The translations under genes and the position numbers were made by a program. Positions 25,272-34,494 of a DNA stretch of 64,000 nucleotides are shown one piece after another. This DNA is from Roseibium sp. MMSF_3544 (GTDB lineage: Bacteria > Pseudomonadota > Alphaproteobacteria > Rhizobiales > Stappiaceae). The stretch lies in contig NZ_JASHKA010000016.1 in the NCBI RefSeq assembly GCF_030732845.1, positions 62,001 through 126,000 on the forward strand, written 5' to 3'. Position 1 is the stretch's first letter. The number at the start of each line of letters is the position of its first letter. The notes under the pieces were generated by a model. The model searched no databases. It was not told where the DNA came from and saw nothing but the letters and a program-made list of their open reading frames with translations.

Positions 25272-27854
25272 CTAGAGGTTCCGCAGGACCGGAGCCGGCT
25301 TTTCGCCCAGAATGCGCCAGGTGCCGATCAGGCCGAAACCAACAGTAAGCACAAGGGCGACCAGGGCCGCGCTTGCGGCAGTAACGGGCATGAGAACGAA
25401 ACTGCCTTCCATGATCTGGGTAATCACAAACCAGGCTGCCACACCGCCTGCAACCAGCGCAAAGATCGCTGTCGACAAGCCGAGGATCGCATATTCCAAC
25501 GCATAGGCGAGGATCAGCCGTGGCCGTGTCGCGCCAAGCGTTTTCAGAATGACCGCGTCGTAAATCCGGCTGCGGTGGCCTGCAGCCAACGCTCCGGCCA
25601 GAACAAGGACGCTCGCGATCAGCGTGATCGAGCTGGCCCCCCGGATCGCCCAGGCGAGTTGGGAGACGAGATCGTTCACTTGCGCGATGGCGTCCTTCAC
25701 CCGGACCGACGTAACCGTCGGAAACGTGTTGGCGACCGATTTCAGCAGCGCAAGTTCGGTTTCCGTCGGAACTTCTTCCTCCCAGCCGAGCGTCATGAGA
25801 TGCGCGTGGGGGGCGCCCGCGAAGGTGTTGGGAGAAAACACCATCACGAAATTGATCGACAGCGATTGCCATTCGACTTCCCGGAAACTGGCAATTTCGG
25901 CCATGATCTCGCGGCCGAGCACATTGACTGTGACCGTGTCGCCGATTTTCAGGCCAAGGTCGGTCCCCACTTCCTCGTCGAAGGACACCAGCGGTGTGCC
26001 GGTGTAGTCGGCAGGCCACCAATCGCCTTCAACGAGCGTGGAATTTTCCGGAACGTCCTGTTCATAGGTGATGCCGCGGTCGCCGCGCAGAACCCAGTCG
26101 GAACCTTCCTGCACCGGTTCGAATTCGTCCGAGGGAATACCGTTCAGGCTCACGATCCTGCCCCTCAGCATCGGAACACTTTGAAGAACGCCATCCGGGG
26201 CCTGCTCCTGAAGGGCCTGTTCGAAGGCGTCGCGTTCGGCGCTTTGGATGTCCACGAAGAAGAAACTCGGAGCCTCGTCTGCCATGGTCGCCGTTAATTC
26301 GCGGCGGAGATTGCCGTCGATAAGCGCGAGTGCGACCAGAAGTGACAATCCCAGGCCCAGTGACAGGACGACGGACGGGGTCAGCGCGCCGGGCCGGTGA
26401 ATATTGGCAATTGCGAGCCGCAGTTCCGTGGCTCGGACCGCAGGCAGGCGCCGCGCGACGAACATGATCGCGCGTGCAACGGCAACCAGCAGCACAAACG
26501 CACCGGCCGATGCAGCAATATAGACAGTCGCTATGAACTTGTCGTTGGACAGGACGACAGCGATGCCGGCCAAGAGCGCAACGGTGATTGCTGTTGCGGT
26601 CAAATAGCGCTTGCGTGGAAGCTTTGAGCCGCCGGTAACAATGTCGCGGAAAAGCGCCGTCGGCGGCACGTCGTGCGCGCGTCCAAGCGGCCAGAGCGCG
26701 AAGGCAAGGGCCGTGAGCAGCCCGTAAATCAGCCCAAGGCCAAGTTCGGTGGGGTAAATACCTGCGGCCAGTTGCACGGGGAGGACATTGGAAAGCGCGG
26801 CGCCGGCAACAAAGGGGATCAGGGCGCCGACAGCCAGCCCGATGGCGATCCCGATCAGCGCTATGACCAGCATTTGTACCAGATAGATCCGGAAGACGAA
26901 GTCACCGGTCGCGCCGAGACACTTGAAGCTGGCAATGACTTCGCGCTTGGTTTCCAGGTAGGCGCGAATGGCATTGGCAACGCCGACACCACCGACGACA
27001 AGTGCCGTCAGCCCGACCAGCGTCAGAAACTGTGCAAATCGGCCGATACTGCGCTGCAGGCCCGGCGATGCATTTGCCCTTGAACGGATGCGCCAGGCGG
27101 TGTCCGGCGCTGCGTTTTCAGCACGTTCGATCACCCCTTCGAGATCCTGCATGTCGGGCGCAGGGGACATGCGCACCCGGTAATGCCATCGCACGAGACT
27201 GCCAGGCTGAATCAGGTCGGTATCGCCGATTGCTTCATCAGAAATCATCAGGCGCGGGCCGAATTCCATGCCGCCGGCCAACTTGTCAGGCTCCGCCTCG
27301 ATCACGTCGGTGATGCGGACGGTCGTACGCCCAAGTGCCAATGTTTCTCCAACGGAGACATCGAGACGGGCCAATAGGGCGAGGTCAACGACAGCGCCCC
27401 AAACCCCGTCGGTCTTTGCAAGGGCGTCGTTCAGCGGTTGACCAGAGGCAAGGTCGAGCGTCCCGTAGAGCGGATAGGAGCCGTCAACGGCCTTGAGTTC
27501 CACAAGCGCCTGATCGCCCGTGTCGGACCGCCGTGACATGGCGCGCAACGTCGCGACGCGCGATACGGAGCCGAGCGTTTCCAGAAAGGCGACTTCCTCG
27601 TCGCCTGCCTGCCGGTGGATCAGCGAAAAGGAGAGATCGCCGCCAAGAATTGACTGGCCTTCATTCGCAATGCCTTCGGTCAGCGCACGCGAAAGCGATG
27701 TCACGCCGGCGATTGCGGCCACTCCGAGCGCGATACAGGCAATGAAGATGTAAAATCCTCTTAAGCCGCCCCGCAATTCCCTCAGAGCAAAGCGTGTTGC
27801 CAGCCTGAAGGTCTGGTTCCCCGCCTGAATGTTTGCAGGAACAAAACTGCTCAT
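25272..27854 (-). CDS. ybbP: ABC transporter permease, FtsX/YbbP type
   Basis: 860-residue membrane protein with an N-terminal helix, a large periplasmic domain, three FtsX-type helices (about 265-395), a second helix cluster near 420-470, another periplasmic domain (500-720) and three C-terminal helices. This duplicated FtsX layout is that of YbbP-like permeases. Partner ATPase overlaps by 4 bp (27851-27854), and the tesA-like lipase gene is divergent, as in the E. coli tesA-ybbA-ybbP neighbourhood. Probable role is lipid or lipoprotein-related extraction at the envelope. Confidence 0.9.
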   Translation of the reverse strand: MSSFVPANIQAGNQTFRLATRFALRELRGGLRGFYIFIACIALGVAAIAGVTSLSRALTEGIANEGQSILGGDLSFSLIHRQAGDEEVAFLETLGSVSRVATLRAMSRRSDTGDQALVELKAVDGSYPLYGTLDLASGQPLNDALAKTDGVWGAVVDLALLARLDVSVGETLALGRTTVRITDVIEAEPDKLAGGMEFGPRLMISDEAIGDTDLIQPGSLVRWHYRVRMSPAPDMQDLEGVIERAENAAPDTAWRIRSRANASPGLQRSIGRFAQFLTLVGLTALVVGGVGVANAIRAYLETKREVIASFKCLGATGDFVFRIYLVQMLVIALIGIAIGLAVGALIPFVAGAALSNVLPVQLAAGIYPTELGLGLIYGLLTALAFALWPLGRAHDVPPTALFRDIVTGGSKLPRKRYLTATAITVALLAGIAVVLSNDKFIATVYIAASAGAFVLLVAVARAIMFVARRLPAVRATELRLAIANIHRPGALTPSVVLSLGLGLSLLVALALIDGNLRRELTATMADEAPSFFFVDIQSAERDAFEQALQEQAPDGVLQSVPMLRGRIVSLNGIPSDEFEPVQEGSDWVLRGDRGITYEQDVPENSTLVEGDWWPADYTGTPLVSFDEEVGTDLGLKIGDTVTVNVLGREIMAEIASFREVEWQSLSINFVMVFSPNTFAGAPHAHLMTLGWEEEVPTETELALLKSVANTFPTVTSVRVKDAIAQVNDLVSQLAWAIRGASSITLIASVLVLAGALAAGHRSRIYDAVILKTLGATRPRLILAYALEYAILGLSTAIFALVAGGVAAWFVITQIMEGSFVLMPVTAASAALVALVLTVGFGLIGTWRILGEKPAPVLRNL

Positions 27855-28570
27855 GCAGAGACCTCTTTCTGAAGGTCTGTCTCACCAAGTTGCGCTTCTT
27901 CGATCTCGCCGGACCGCACTCTGATCATGCGGTCACATCGTTCTGCAAGACCTGGATCGTGCGTCACCAGCACAAGGGTCGTCTTGCGCTCGCGCTGGAC
28001 GTTGAACATCAGCTCGACAATCTGGGTGCCGGTCGAGTCGTCCAGGTTTCCGGTCGGCTCGTCCGCAATCAGGATTTCGGGCTCGACCACAAGCGCACGC
28101 GCGACCGCGACCCGCTGCTGTTCACCACCGGACAATTGCGCCGGATAGTGCTGCAGCCGGTGACCAAGGCCGACAGCCTCCAGTTCCGCCTTCGCCTTGT
28201 CAAAGGCAGACGGGTCGCCAGCAAGCTCAAGCGGCACGGCAACATTTTCAAGAGCGGTCATGTTGGGAACGAGATGAAAGGACTGGAAGATAATGCCAAC
28301 ATTGCGGCCACGAAAGCGAGCGAGCTGATCTTCCGACAGCGGTCCGAGCTCCGATCCGGCAACACTCACGTTGCCCTCGTCTGCACGCTCAAGGCCCGCC
28401 ATGACCATCAGCAGCGTAGACTTGCCTGAGCCGGAGGGGCCGACGAGCCCGACGGATGTTCCCTTTTCGATATCAAGGTCAATGCCCTTCAGGATATGAA
28501 CCCTGCCGGCGCCTTCTCCTAGGGTCAGATGAACTTTCTTGAGAGAGATCGCCGGAGTATCTGTCATCAT
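27851..28570 (-). CDS. ybbA: ABC transporter ATP-binding protein (YbbA/LolD/MacB type)
   Basis: 239 residues. Walker A GPSGSGKST near 45, signature LSGGEQQRVAVARAL near 145, Walker B ILIADEPTGNLD near 170 and the H-loop in VTHDPGLAERCDR. Sequence style is that of ATPases that power MacB/FtsX-type permeases, here the overlapping ybbP gene. Two adjacent ATGs (28570 and 28567) are possible starts. Confidence 0.93.
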   Translation of the reverse strand: MMTDTPAISLKKVHLTLGEGAGRVHILKGIDLDIEKGTSVGLVGPSGSGKSTLLMVMAGLERADEGNVSVAGSELGPLSEDQLARFRGRNVGIIFQSFHLVPNMTALENVAVPLELAGDPSAFDKAKAELEAVGLGHRLQHYPAQLSGGEQQRVAVARALVVEPEILIADEPTGNLDDSTGTQIVELMFNVQRERKTTLVLVTHDPGLAERCDRMIRVRSGEIEEAQLGETDLQKEVSA

Positions 28571-28692
28571 AAGACCTTTACAAGGAGCAATTTTAACGTC
28601 TTCCTAAACATCGACTGCCCTCGACATTTAGACGCTGAGCGACCATATGGGCCTGATGTGGTTGATCTTCCAGTCCTGAAAGAGTTTTTAGC

Positions 28693-29322
28693 GTGAACCG
28701 AATCTACGCAATTTTTGGTCTCCTGGTTTTCTGCCTTGCCCCTGTTACAGCCCTTTCCGCGGACCTGAAGCTGGTTGTTCTCGGTGACAGCTTGACGGCA
28801 GGGTATCAGCTGGCGCCGGAGGAAGGGTTTCCGGAGCAGCTGCAAAAAGTGCTCGACGCGCGCGGTCATTCTGTTGAAGTGGTGAATGCGGGCGTCTCCG
28901 GTGACACATCGTCGGGAGGGCTTTCGCGTCTCGACTGGTCGGTTGGAACCGACGTCGACGCCGTGATCGTCGAGCTTGGCGCGAACGACGCCCTGCGCGG
29001 TATCAAGCCTGAGTTAACCCGCAAAAACCTTGATGAAATCACCAAGCGTCTTCGGGAACGCGGCGTGGAAGTGTTGCTGGCGGGCATGCTGGCACCACGC
29101 AATCTTGGTCCCGAATATGCTGACGCCTTCGATCCGATCTATTCGGACCTTGCCAAGGCCCACGGCGCTCTGCTTTATCCGTTCTTTCTGGAAGGGGTCG
29201 CGCTCAATCCGGACCTCAACCTGTCTGACGGCATGCATCCCAATGCGGATGGCGTGGCCGTGATCGTTGAAAACATCCTGCCGAAAGTGGAAGAGCTTTT
29301 GGCAAAAGCCCAGTCTTCCTGA
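28693..29322 (+). CDS. tesA: arylesterase / SGNH lysophospholipase, TesA-like
   Basis: 209 residues starting at GTG. Signal peptide ends near VTALSA (residue 23). SGNH blocks are all present: GDSLTAG with the nucleophile Ser (block I), Gly in NAGVSGDTSSGG (II), GANDALRG (III) and the Asp/His pair in SDGMHPNADG (V). Periplasmic esterase/thioesterase/lysophospholipase. Divergent from ybbAP, 122 bp apart, conserved context. Confidence 0.93.
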   Translation: MNRIYAIFGLLVFCLAPVTALSADLKLVVLGDSLTAGYQLAPEEGFPEQLQKVLDARGHSVEVVNAGVSGDTSSGGLSRLDWSVGTDVDAVIVELGANDALRGIKPELTRKNLDEITKRLRERGVEVLLAGMLAPRNLGPEYADAFDPIYSDLAKAHGALLYPFFLEGVALNPDLNLSDGMHPNADGVAVIVENILPKVEELLAKAQSS

Positions 29323-29384
29323 GGGGACGGCCCCGCCTCCCGGACACCGGCCGCCCTTTCTTCAGAAATCAAAAGGAATGCCTG

Positions 29385-30437
29385 ATGGAACAGCGCCGTC
29401 TTGGCCGTACCGATGTTGAGGTGAGTGCTCTTTGCCTCGGAACCATGACCTTTGGCGAACAGAACTCCGAAGCCGAAGGTCACGCACAGATGGACGTCGC
29501 CTTCGACAAAGGGATCAATTTTTTCGACGCCGCCGAACTTTATCCGATACCTGCGAAACGGGAAACGCAGGGCCGGACGGAAAGAATTATCGGAACGTGG
29601 TTCAAGAAGTCAGGTCACCGCGACAAGGTTGTCATGGCCACAAAGGTGGTTGGCCGTACCGTCATGGACTGGTTCCGCGAAGGGGGAGAAACAGGACAGC
29701 TGACACGCAAGCAGATCGAGTTTGCGGTCGACCGGAGCCTGAAGAACCTTCAAACCGACTATATCGATCTTTACCAGATCCACTGGCCCGACAGGAACGT
29801 GTCCGGGTTCGGGTCCAACCCGGCGCGCTGGAAAGACGCAGAAGCGGTGGAGAACGAGAACAGCATTCAGTCGACGCTGGAAGCCATGAAAGATCTGGTG
29901 AAGGCCGGCAAGGTTCGCCACATCGGTGTGTCGAATGAAAGCTCCTGGGGCACCATGCGTTACGTCGGTGCTTCGGAGCATCACGACCTTCCCAGGATCG
30001 CTTCCATTCAGAATGCGTATTCGCTCGTGAACCGGACCTTCGAGACCGGACTTGCCGAAGTCGCACGCCGTGAGAATGTCGGCCTGCTTGCCTACTCGTC
30101 GCTTGCGCAGGGCTACCTTACCGGAAAGTACCGGAACGGCGCCCTTCCGGCGGGGGCGCGGAAAACCCTGTTCAACAAGATGCAGCGCTACGAGCATCAC
30201 CGGACCTTCGAGGCCGTGGATGCCTATTGCGATCTGGCGCAGGAAGCCGGTCTCGATCCTGCGCAAATGGCAATCGCCTTTGCAAAATCGCGCAGTTTCA
30301 TGACTTCCGTTATCATTGGCGCAACGCGGTTGGATCAGCTGGAAAGCGATATCGCTGCCGCTGATCTTTCCCTGAGCACGGATATTCTCGACAAGATCGA
30401 CGCCATCCATCAGGAGTTCGGCAATACAGCGCCATAG
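29385..30437 (+). CDS. aldo/keto reductase (Tas-like)
   Basis: 350 residues, TIM-barrel NADP-dependent oxidoreductase. Catalytic residues by family alignment are Asp and Tyr in FFDAAELYP (near 47-53), Lys in VVMATKV (near 85) and His in YQIHWPD (near 130). The C-terminal NADP site includes QMAIAFAKS and IIGATRLDQL. Closest in style to E. coli Tas and other family 11-13 AKRs that reduce aldehydes. Physiological substrate not evident from neighbours. Confidence 0.92.
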   Translation: MEQRRLGRTDVEVSALCLGTMTFGEQNSEAEGHAQMDVAFDKGINFFDAAELYPIPAKRETQGRTERIIGTWFKKSGHRDKVVMATKVVGRTVMDWFREGGETGQLTRKQIEFAVDRSLKNLQTDYIDLYQIHWPDRNVSGFGSNPARWKDAEAVENENSIQSTLEAMKDLVKAGKVRHIGVSNESSWGTMRYVGASEHHDLPRIASIQNAYSLVNRTFETGLAEVARRENVGLLAYSSLAQGYLTGKYRNGALPAGARKTLFNKMQRYEHHRTFEAVDAYCDLAQEAGLDPAQMAIAFAKSRSFMTSVIIGATRLDQLESDIAAADLSLSTDILDKIDAIHQEFGNTAP

Positions 30438-30640
30438 GGCGCGGCTCAGCGGATTTTCCCGCAGGACGTTCAAAAGAATCAATTTCGCCCGTTTTGCCAG
30501 ATTGGCCCTGGATCAGCAGCGACGTTCGACGCTTCATGGCGCGAATTCCGATTCAGCGTCAAAACCTTAGATTTTTGTCTTGCGATTTTCATGAAGTTGA
30601 TTCCTCATGGCTTTTGTCAGCGACAGCGGAGGGAGTGCCC

Positions 30641-31177
30641 ATGCCGCGCCTATTCACAGGACTTGAGATTCCGTCCCAGACGGGCCTCATGCTCTCAATG
30701 CTCCGGGGAGGCCTTCGGGGCGCACGCTGGATTGATCCAGAAAACTATCACCTGACCCTGCGCTTCATCGGCGACATTGACGACCGTACCGCCGACGAGG
30801 TGGTTGCAGCGCTCGACCGGGTCCGGCGCGATCCGGTTGAAATCCGGCTGAATGGTCTCGGTTCGTTCGGCAACGGCAAACCGCATGCGGTCTGGGCCCG
30901 GGTGGAGCCGACCGCCCAGCTTGCTGAACTTCAGGCCGAACAGGAGAGGATCCTGCAGCGCCTCAACCTGCCGGCGGAACGGCGCAAGTATATTCCGCAC
31001 GTGACCATCGCGCGCTGCAAGACCTCGACGAACGAGGATGTCGCCAAGTGGCTCAGCGAACGCGGGAATTTCCAGGCGCCGTCCTTCGTCGCCGGACGTT
31101 TCGTGCTGTTTTCCGCCAAGGCGAGCGTCGGCGGAGGTCCTTATCTTGTGGAAGAGGCCTATCCGCTGGCCGCATGA
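30641..31177 (+). CDS. thpR: RNA 2',3'-cyclic phosphodiesterase (2H phosphoesterase)
   Basis: 178 residues from the ATG at 30641, which has a GGAGGG site. The two HxTx motifs that define 2H enzymes are HLTLRFIG (near residue 40) and HVTIARC (near 123). Opens 2',3'-cyclic phosphates on RNA; a tRNA half ligase-like activity is known in the family. Its 3' end overlaps the converging glycosyltransferase gene by 19 bp. Confidence 0.92.
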   Translation: MPRLFTGLEIPSQTGLMLSMLRGGLRGARWIDPENYHLTLRFIGDIDDRTADEVVAALDRVRRDPVEIRLNGLGSFGNGKPHAVWARVEPTAQLAELQAEQERILQRLNLPAERRKYIPHVTIARCKTSTNEDVAKWLSERGNFQAPSFVAGRFVLFSAKASVGGGPYLVEEAYPLAA

Positions 31178-32421
31178 GGTTCCAGCAAACCGGCATAGAC
31201 ATCAAGCGTGCGCGCGCACATCGTCTCGACGGAAAAGTTCTGGCGGACATGGGCCAGGGCCCTCTCCGTCATTGCCTTTCTTGCCTCGTCCGGCTGGTTG
31301 AGCGCTTCGCGGATGGCATGTGCGAGCGCGGCGGTATCGCCCGGTGCGACACGCCAACCGGTGCGCTCATCTTCGCCAACCTCCGGCGGCGCAAGAACGG
31401 TTTCCGGGACAGCACCGTGATTTGAAACAATAACGGGAACATCAGCTGCCTGCGCCTCGACGGCGGCGCGTCCGAACGCTTCCGGTTCCACGGAGGCGAC
31501 GACTGCAAGATCTGAAAGTGCGAGGGCCGCCGGGACATCCGCGCAGTGACCGACAAGTCGGACCTGATCCTGCAAGCCGTGTTCAGCAATCAGGTTCTTG
31601 AGTTCCGAGAGATATCCGTCTCGGCCCTGTGCGTCGCCTGCAAGAATGGCGATCGGCTCTTCGAGGCCGCCGTCCCTCAATAGCGCCATCGCCTCGATGA
31701 GGACCTTCTGGCCCTTCCAGGCGGTCAGGCGCGCCATGTTGAGAATGATCGGATGCCCTGCCGGGATGCCCCAACTGTCCTTCAATGCCTGCTGCCGCAG
31801 CGCGCTGACATTTTCCGGATCCAGGCTCTTGAGGTCCGAACCTCGCGGGATGACGCGAATCCTGTTTCCGGCAAGGGGGTGGCGGGTTCTGATGAGATCA
31901 GCGATGAATTGCGAATTGGCGATAACCGCGTCGCCGCGGGCCATGACGGAATTGTAGAACGCCTTCAGGGCGTTCGTCTGGTTATAGGTGCCGTGATAGG
32001 TCGTCACGAACGGGGTCTTGGTTCGCCGTGCCGCCCGCAGGGCCGACCAGGCAGGCGCCCGGCTTCTTGCGTGAATGATGTCTACATTGCGCGCGCCGAT
32101 GAGATCCGACAGCGCTGACGCGTTTTTCCAGAGCGTCACAGGGTTCTTCGATTTCACCGGCAAAACGATATGCTCAGCGCCGCCTGCTTCAAGCTCGGGA
32201 ACGAGCTGGCCACCCTGGCTGACAACAAGTGCAGTCCCCCCGGCTTCGGCGATTGCCCGCGCAACATCGAGCGTCGTTCTTTCCGCGCCGCCGGAATTGA
32301 GATCCGGTATCACTTGCAAGACCGTGGTCGCAGGAGGAAGCTGACGCAATTCTTGAGCCTTTTCAATCCGGGATTGGTGTGCCAAACGGCTGATTGGAAA
32401 TGAAGATCGAATGAGAGCCAT
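31159..32421 (-). CDS. glycosyltransferase family 4 protein
   Basis: 420 residues from the ATG at 32421. GT-B fold: N-terminal domain begins VLQVIPDLNSGGAERTTLDVA near residue 35, and the C-terminal domain carries the E-x7-E region (EPEAFGRAAVEAQAADVPVI near 330), typical of nucleotide-sugar-dependent retaining GT4 enzymes. Probable role is lipopolysaccharide or exopolysaccharide core synthesis. The frame stays open 216 codons further upstream, but that part is antisense to the hydrolase gene and non-homologous. No clear ribosome site at the ATG. Confidence 0.88.
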   Translation of the reverse strand: MALIRSSFPISRLAHQSRIEKAQELRQLPPATTVLQVIPDLNSGGAERTTLDVARAIAEAGGTALVVSQGGQLVPELEAGGAEHIVLPVKSKNPVTLWKNASALSDLIGARNVDIIHARSRAPAWSALRAARRTKTPFVTTYHGTYNQTNALKAFYNSVMARGDAVIANSQFIADLIRTRHPLAGNRIRVIPRGSDLKSLDPENVSALRQQALKDSWGIPAGHPIILNMARLTAWKGQKVLIEAMALLRDGGLEEPIAILAGDAQGRDGYLSELKNLIAEHGLQDQVRLVGHCADVPAALALSDLAVVASVEPEAFGRAAVEAQAADVPVIVSNHGAVPETVLAPPEVGEDERTGWRVAPGDTAALAHAIREALNQPDEARKAMTERALAHVRQNFSVETMCARTLDVYAGLLEPHAASG

Positions 32422-32424
32422 AAT

Positions 32425-33219
32425 ATGGGTGGACAGGAACCGCAATTCATCCAGGTCGGAAAAAACGGCACCGCCCGGCAGATCGCCGTCGATACGGTGC
32501 CCGGCAGTGGGCCTTGTCTTCTCTGGCTGTCCGGCTTCAAGTCGGACATGACCGGATCCAAGGCCGAAGCGCTCGCGGAATTCGGGCGCAACAACGGCCA
32601 GCAGGTTGTCCGCTTCGACTATTCCGGCCACGGCCGATCCGGAGGAAATTTCGAAGATGCCTGTGTGTCCGACTGGCTCGAAGAAACCGAAGCCGTGTTT
32701 GACCTGTTCTGCGACGGTGACACCATCCTGGTCGGATCGTCCATGGGCGGCTGGATTGCGTTGCTTTTGGCGCTGAGCCGATCCGCCAAGGACCGGATCA
32801 AGGGGCTCGTCCTGATCGCGCCAGCCGTTGATTTCACCGAGGAGATCATGTGGAAGCAGCGGTTTTCGGAAGAGATCAGGACCGCAATCCTTCAAGAAGG
32901 ACGCTGGGCGCAACCGTCGGACTACAGCGATGATCCCTATGTCATAACCCGCAAACTGATCGAGGACGGCCGCCAGCATCTGCTGCTCGACAAGGACCTG
33001 CACCTGGGTGTTCCGCTCACGATCCTGCAGGGGGCACTCGACCCCGACATACCGGCAAGCCACGTTCAAAGACTTGTCGAAGTCCTGCCGCGGGACGATG
33101 TCACCTTCTCCCTAGTGCCTGACGGTGATCACAGGCTGTCCAGGCCACAGGATATTGAGTTGCTCCTGCGCGCGGTTCAGGATCAAATTGACGGCGTTCA
33201 ATCGACCGCGAACGAGTAG
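32425..33219 (+). CDS. alpha/beta hydrolase
   Basis: 264 residues. Nucleophile elbow GSSMGGW (Ser near 108), oxyanion region LSGFKSDMTGSKA near residue 34, acid in LDPDIPASHV (near 214) and His in DGDHRLSRP (near 240) complete the triad. Related to acyl-CoA/palmitoyl-type serine hydrolases (ABHD10-like short proteins); substrate unknown. Its ATG lies 3 bp from that of the divergent glycosyltransferase gene. Confidence 0.88.
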   Translation: MGGQEPQFIQVGKNGTARQIAVDTVPGSGPCLLWLSGFKSDMTGSKAEALAEFGRNNGQQVVRFDYSGHGRSGGNFEDACVSDWLEETEAVFDLFCDGDTILVGSSMGGWIALLLALSRSAKDRIKGLVLIAPAVDFTEEIMWKQRFSEEIRTAILQEGRWAQPSDYSDDPYVITRKLIEDGRQHLLLDKDLHLGVPLTILQGALDPDIPASHVQRLVEVLPRDDVTFSLVPDGDHRLSRPQDIELLLRAVQDQIDGVQSTANE

Positions 33220-33239
33220 CGTTCTCCGCGGTCCGCGTC

Positions 33240-33713
33240 ATGACGGGGTCCGATATGCCGCTGCTTCATTTTTCGATTACCGCGACGGACCCGGAACACG
33301 TCGCGAGGGAACTTGCGGTGATCCTCGGGGGCAGGGCGATGCCGTTTCCGCCGTTTCCGGACAGTTGGATTGCCTTTGGCGCTGAAGACAACGGGACCGC
33401 GATCGAGGTCTATCCCGTGACCCATATCCTTGATGCAGGTGAGACGCAGGTGGATTGCCTGGTCAACAGGCCCGATACAGGCCGGACTTTTGCCCACGCG
33501 GCAATCGGTTCCCCGCTTGAGGTGCACGCGCTGCTTGATATCGGTGCGAAAAACGGCTGGCTTGCGCGAAAATGCAATCGTGGTCCTTTCGAGTGCGTCG
33601 AAATCTGGCTCGAAAACCGGTTGCTGATCGAGGTTTTGGACCAAGCCATGCAGGCGGACTACCGCAAAGGCATGACAATGGCCAATTGGCAATCGATGTT
33701 TGGCCTCGATTGA
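33240..33713 (+). CDS. conserved hypothetical protein, VOC/glyoxalase-like fold
   Basis: 157 residues. The N-terminal LLHFSITATDPEHVARELAVILGG and the central strand WIAFGAEDNGTAIEVYPV have the spacing of a vicinal-oxygen-chelate half module, with Glu in the usual metal-ligand place, but the second half is weak (EIWLENRLLIEVLD). Function not known. ATG at 33255 (residue 6) is an alternative start. Same strand as, and 20 bp after, the hydrolase gene. Confidence 0.7.
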   Translation: MTGSDMPLLHFSITATDPEHVARELAVILGGRAMPFPPFPDSWIAFGAEDNGTAIEVYPVTHILDAGETQVDCLVNRPDTGRTFAHAAIGSPLEVHALLDIGAKNGWLARKCNRGPFECVEIWLENRLLIEVLDQAMQADYRKGMTMANWQSMFGLD

Positions 33714-33736
33714 GGCGATACCCCGGGGTCCGGAAC

Positions 33737-34378
33737 CTAAACGGGCAAAGTTTCGCGCCCCTGTTTCTGTACCTTGTACCAGGCCCAGAACAATCGGGCG
33801 GCCACGGCGCGGTTTGGAGCCCATTCCGCAGCGATTTTGTCCAGTTCCTTTGGCCCGGGCTTTTCGCCCAGCCCCAGTGCATTGGCGACGGCAACCTGAA
33901 GGGCAAGATCTCCGCTTGGAAAGATGTCCGGATGCCCGGCACAAAACAGCAAAAAAATGTCCGCGCTCCAGCGGCCGATGCCCTTGATGGTGCAAAGCAT
34001 GGCATGTGCATCTTCGGCCGGTCTGGCCGCGAGCTTCGCCAGATCAAGTCCATCTGCACAAGCTGTCGAGACGGCTCGGAGTGTTCGGATTTTCGGGCGG
34101 GACAACCCGGCGCCGGCGAGGTCTTCATCTGAAAAGACGGCCAGACGTTCTGCCGTCAACGGGACCACAAGCTTTTGCAAACGGGCAAAGATCGCAGCGG
34201 CGCTCGCGACGGACACCTGCTGACCGGTGATAATCTGCGCCAGACCCTCAAAATCCGCGGACCGCCGGCGCAGCGGCAAAGGGCCGGCAATGCGCGCAAT
34301 CTCTTCAAGGCGGGGATCGCCCGCGATCAGGGCAATCAGACCTTCCTGCACATCGGCGTCCGTGGCAATCGGTTTCAT
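33737..34378 (-). CDS. DNA-3-methyladenine glycosylase, AlkA-type HhH-GPD family
   Basis: 213 residues from ATG at 34378 (a GTG at 34399 would add seven). The helix-hairpin-helix CTIKGIGRWSADIFLLF and the catalytic Asp in FPSGDLALQ mark the HhH-GPD fold; the ITGQQVSVASA segment is typical of AlkA-like enzymes. Removes alkylated purines in base-excision repair. It lacks the extra N-terminal domain of E. coli AlkA, as do many short bacterial homologues. Confidence 0.9.
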   Translation of the reverse strand: MKPIATDADVQEGLIALIAGDPRLEEIARIAGPLPLRRRSADFEGLAQIITGQQVSVASAAAIFARLQKLVVPLTAERLAVFSDEDLAGAGLSRPKIRTLRAVSTACADGLDLAKLAARPAEDAHAMLCTIKGIGRWSADIFLLFCAGHPDIFPSGDLALQVAVANALGLGEKPGPKELDKIAAEWAPNRAVAARLFWAWYKVQKQGRETLPV

Positions 34379-34494
34379 CTTGTTGGGCAGACCTTGCACT
34401 CTTGCGTGGTGTGGCGGGAATGGTAGTTATACCGATGCTCCTCGGACATGCAGTCATGTCTGCACCCGCGTCAACCCGGTTCGGCCCGTTTTCC

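Noticed and set aside
25243-26022. Roughly 260-codon frame opposite and beside the ybbP 3' part
   Set aside because: It is an alternative frame of the same strand region with high Arg/His/Pro content; ybbP has the membrane segments and FtsX layout.
32422-33069. 216-codon upstream extension of the glycosyltransferase frame
   Set aside because: It is antisense to the alpha/beta hydrolase gene, which has a clear catalytic triad. The GT4 fold begins after the ATG at 32421.
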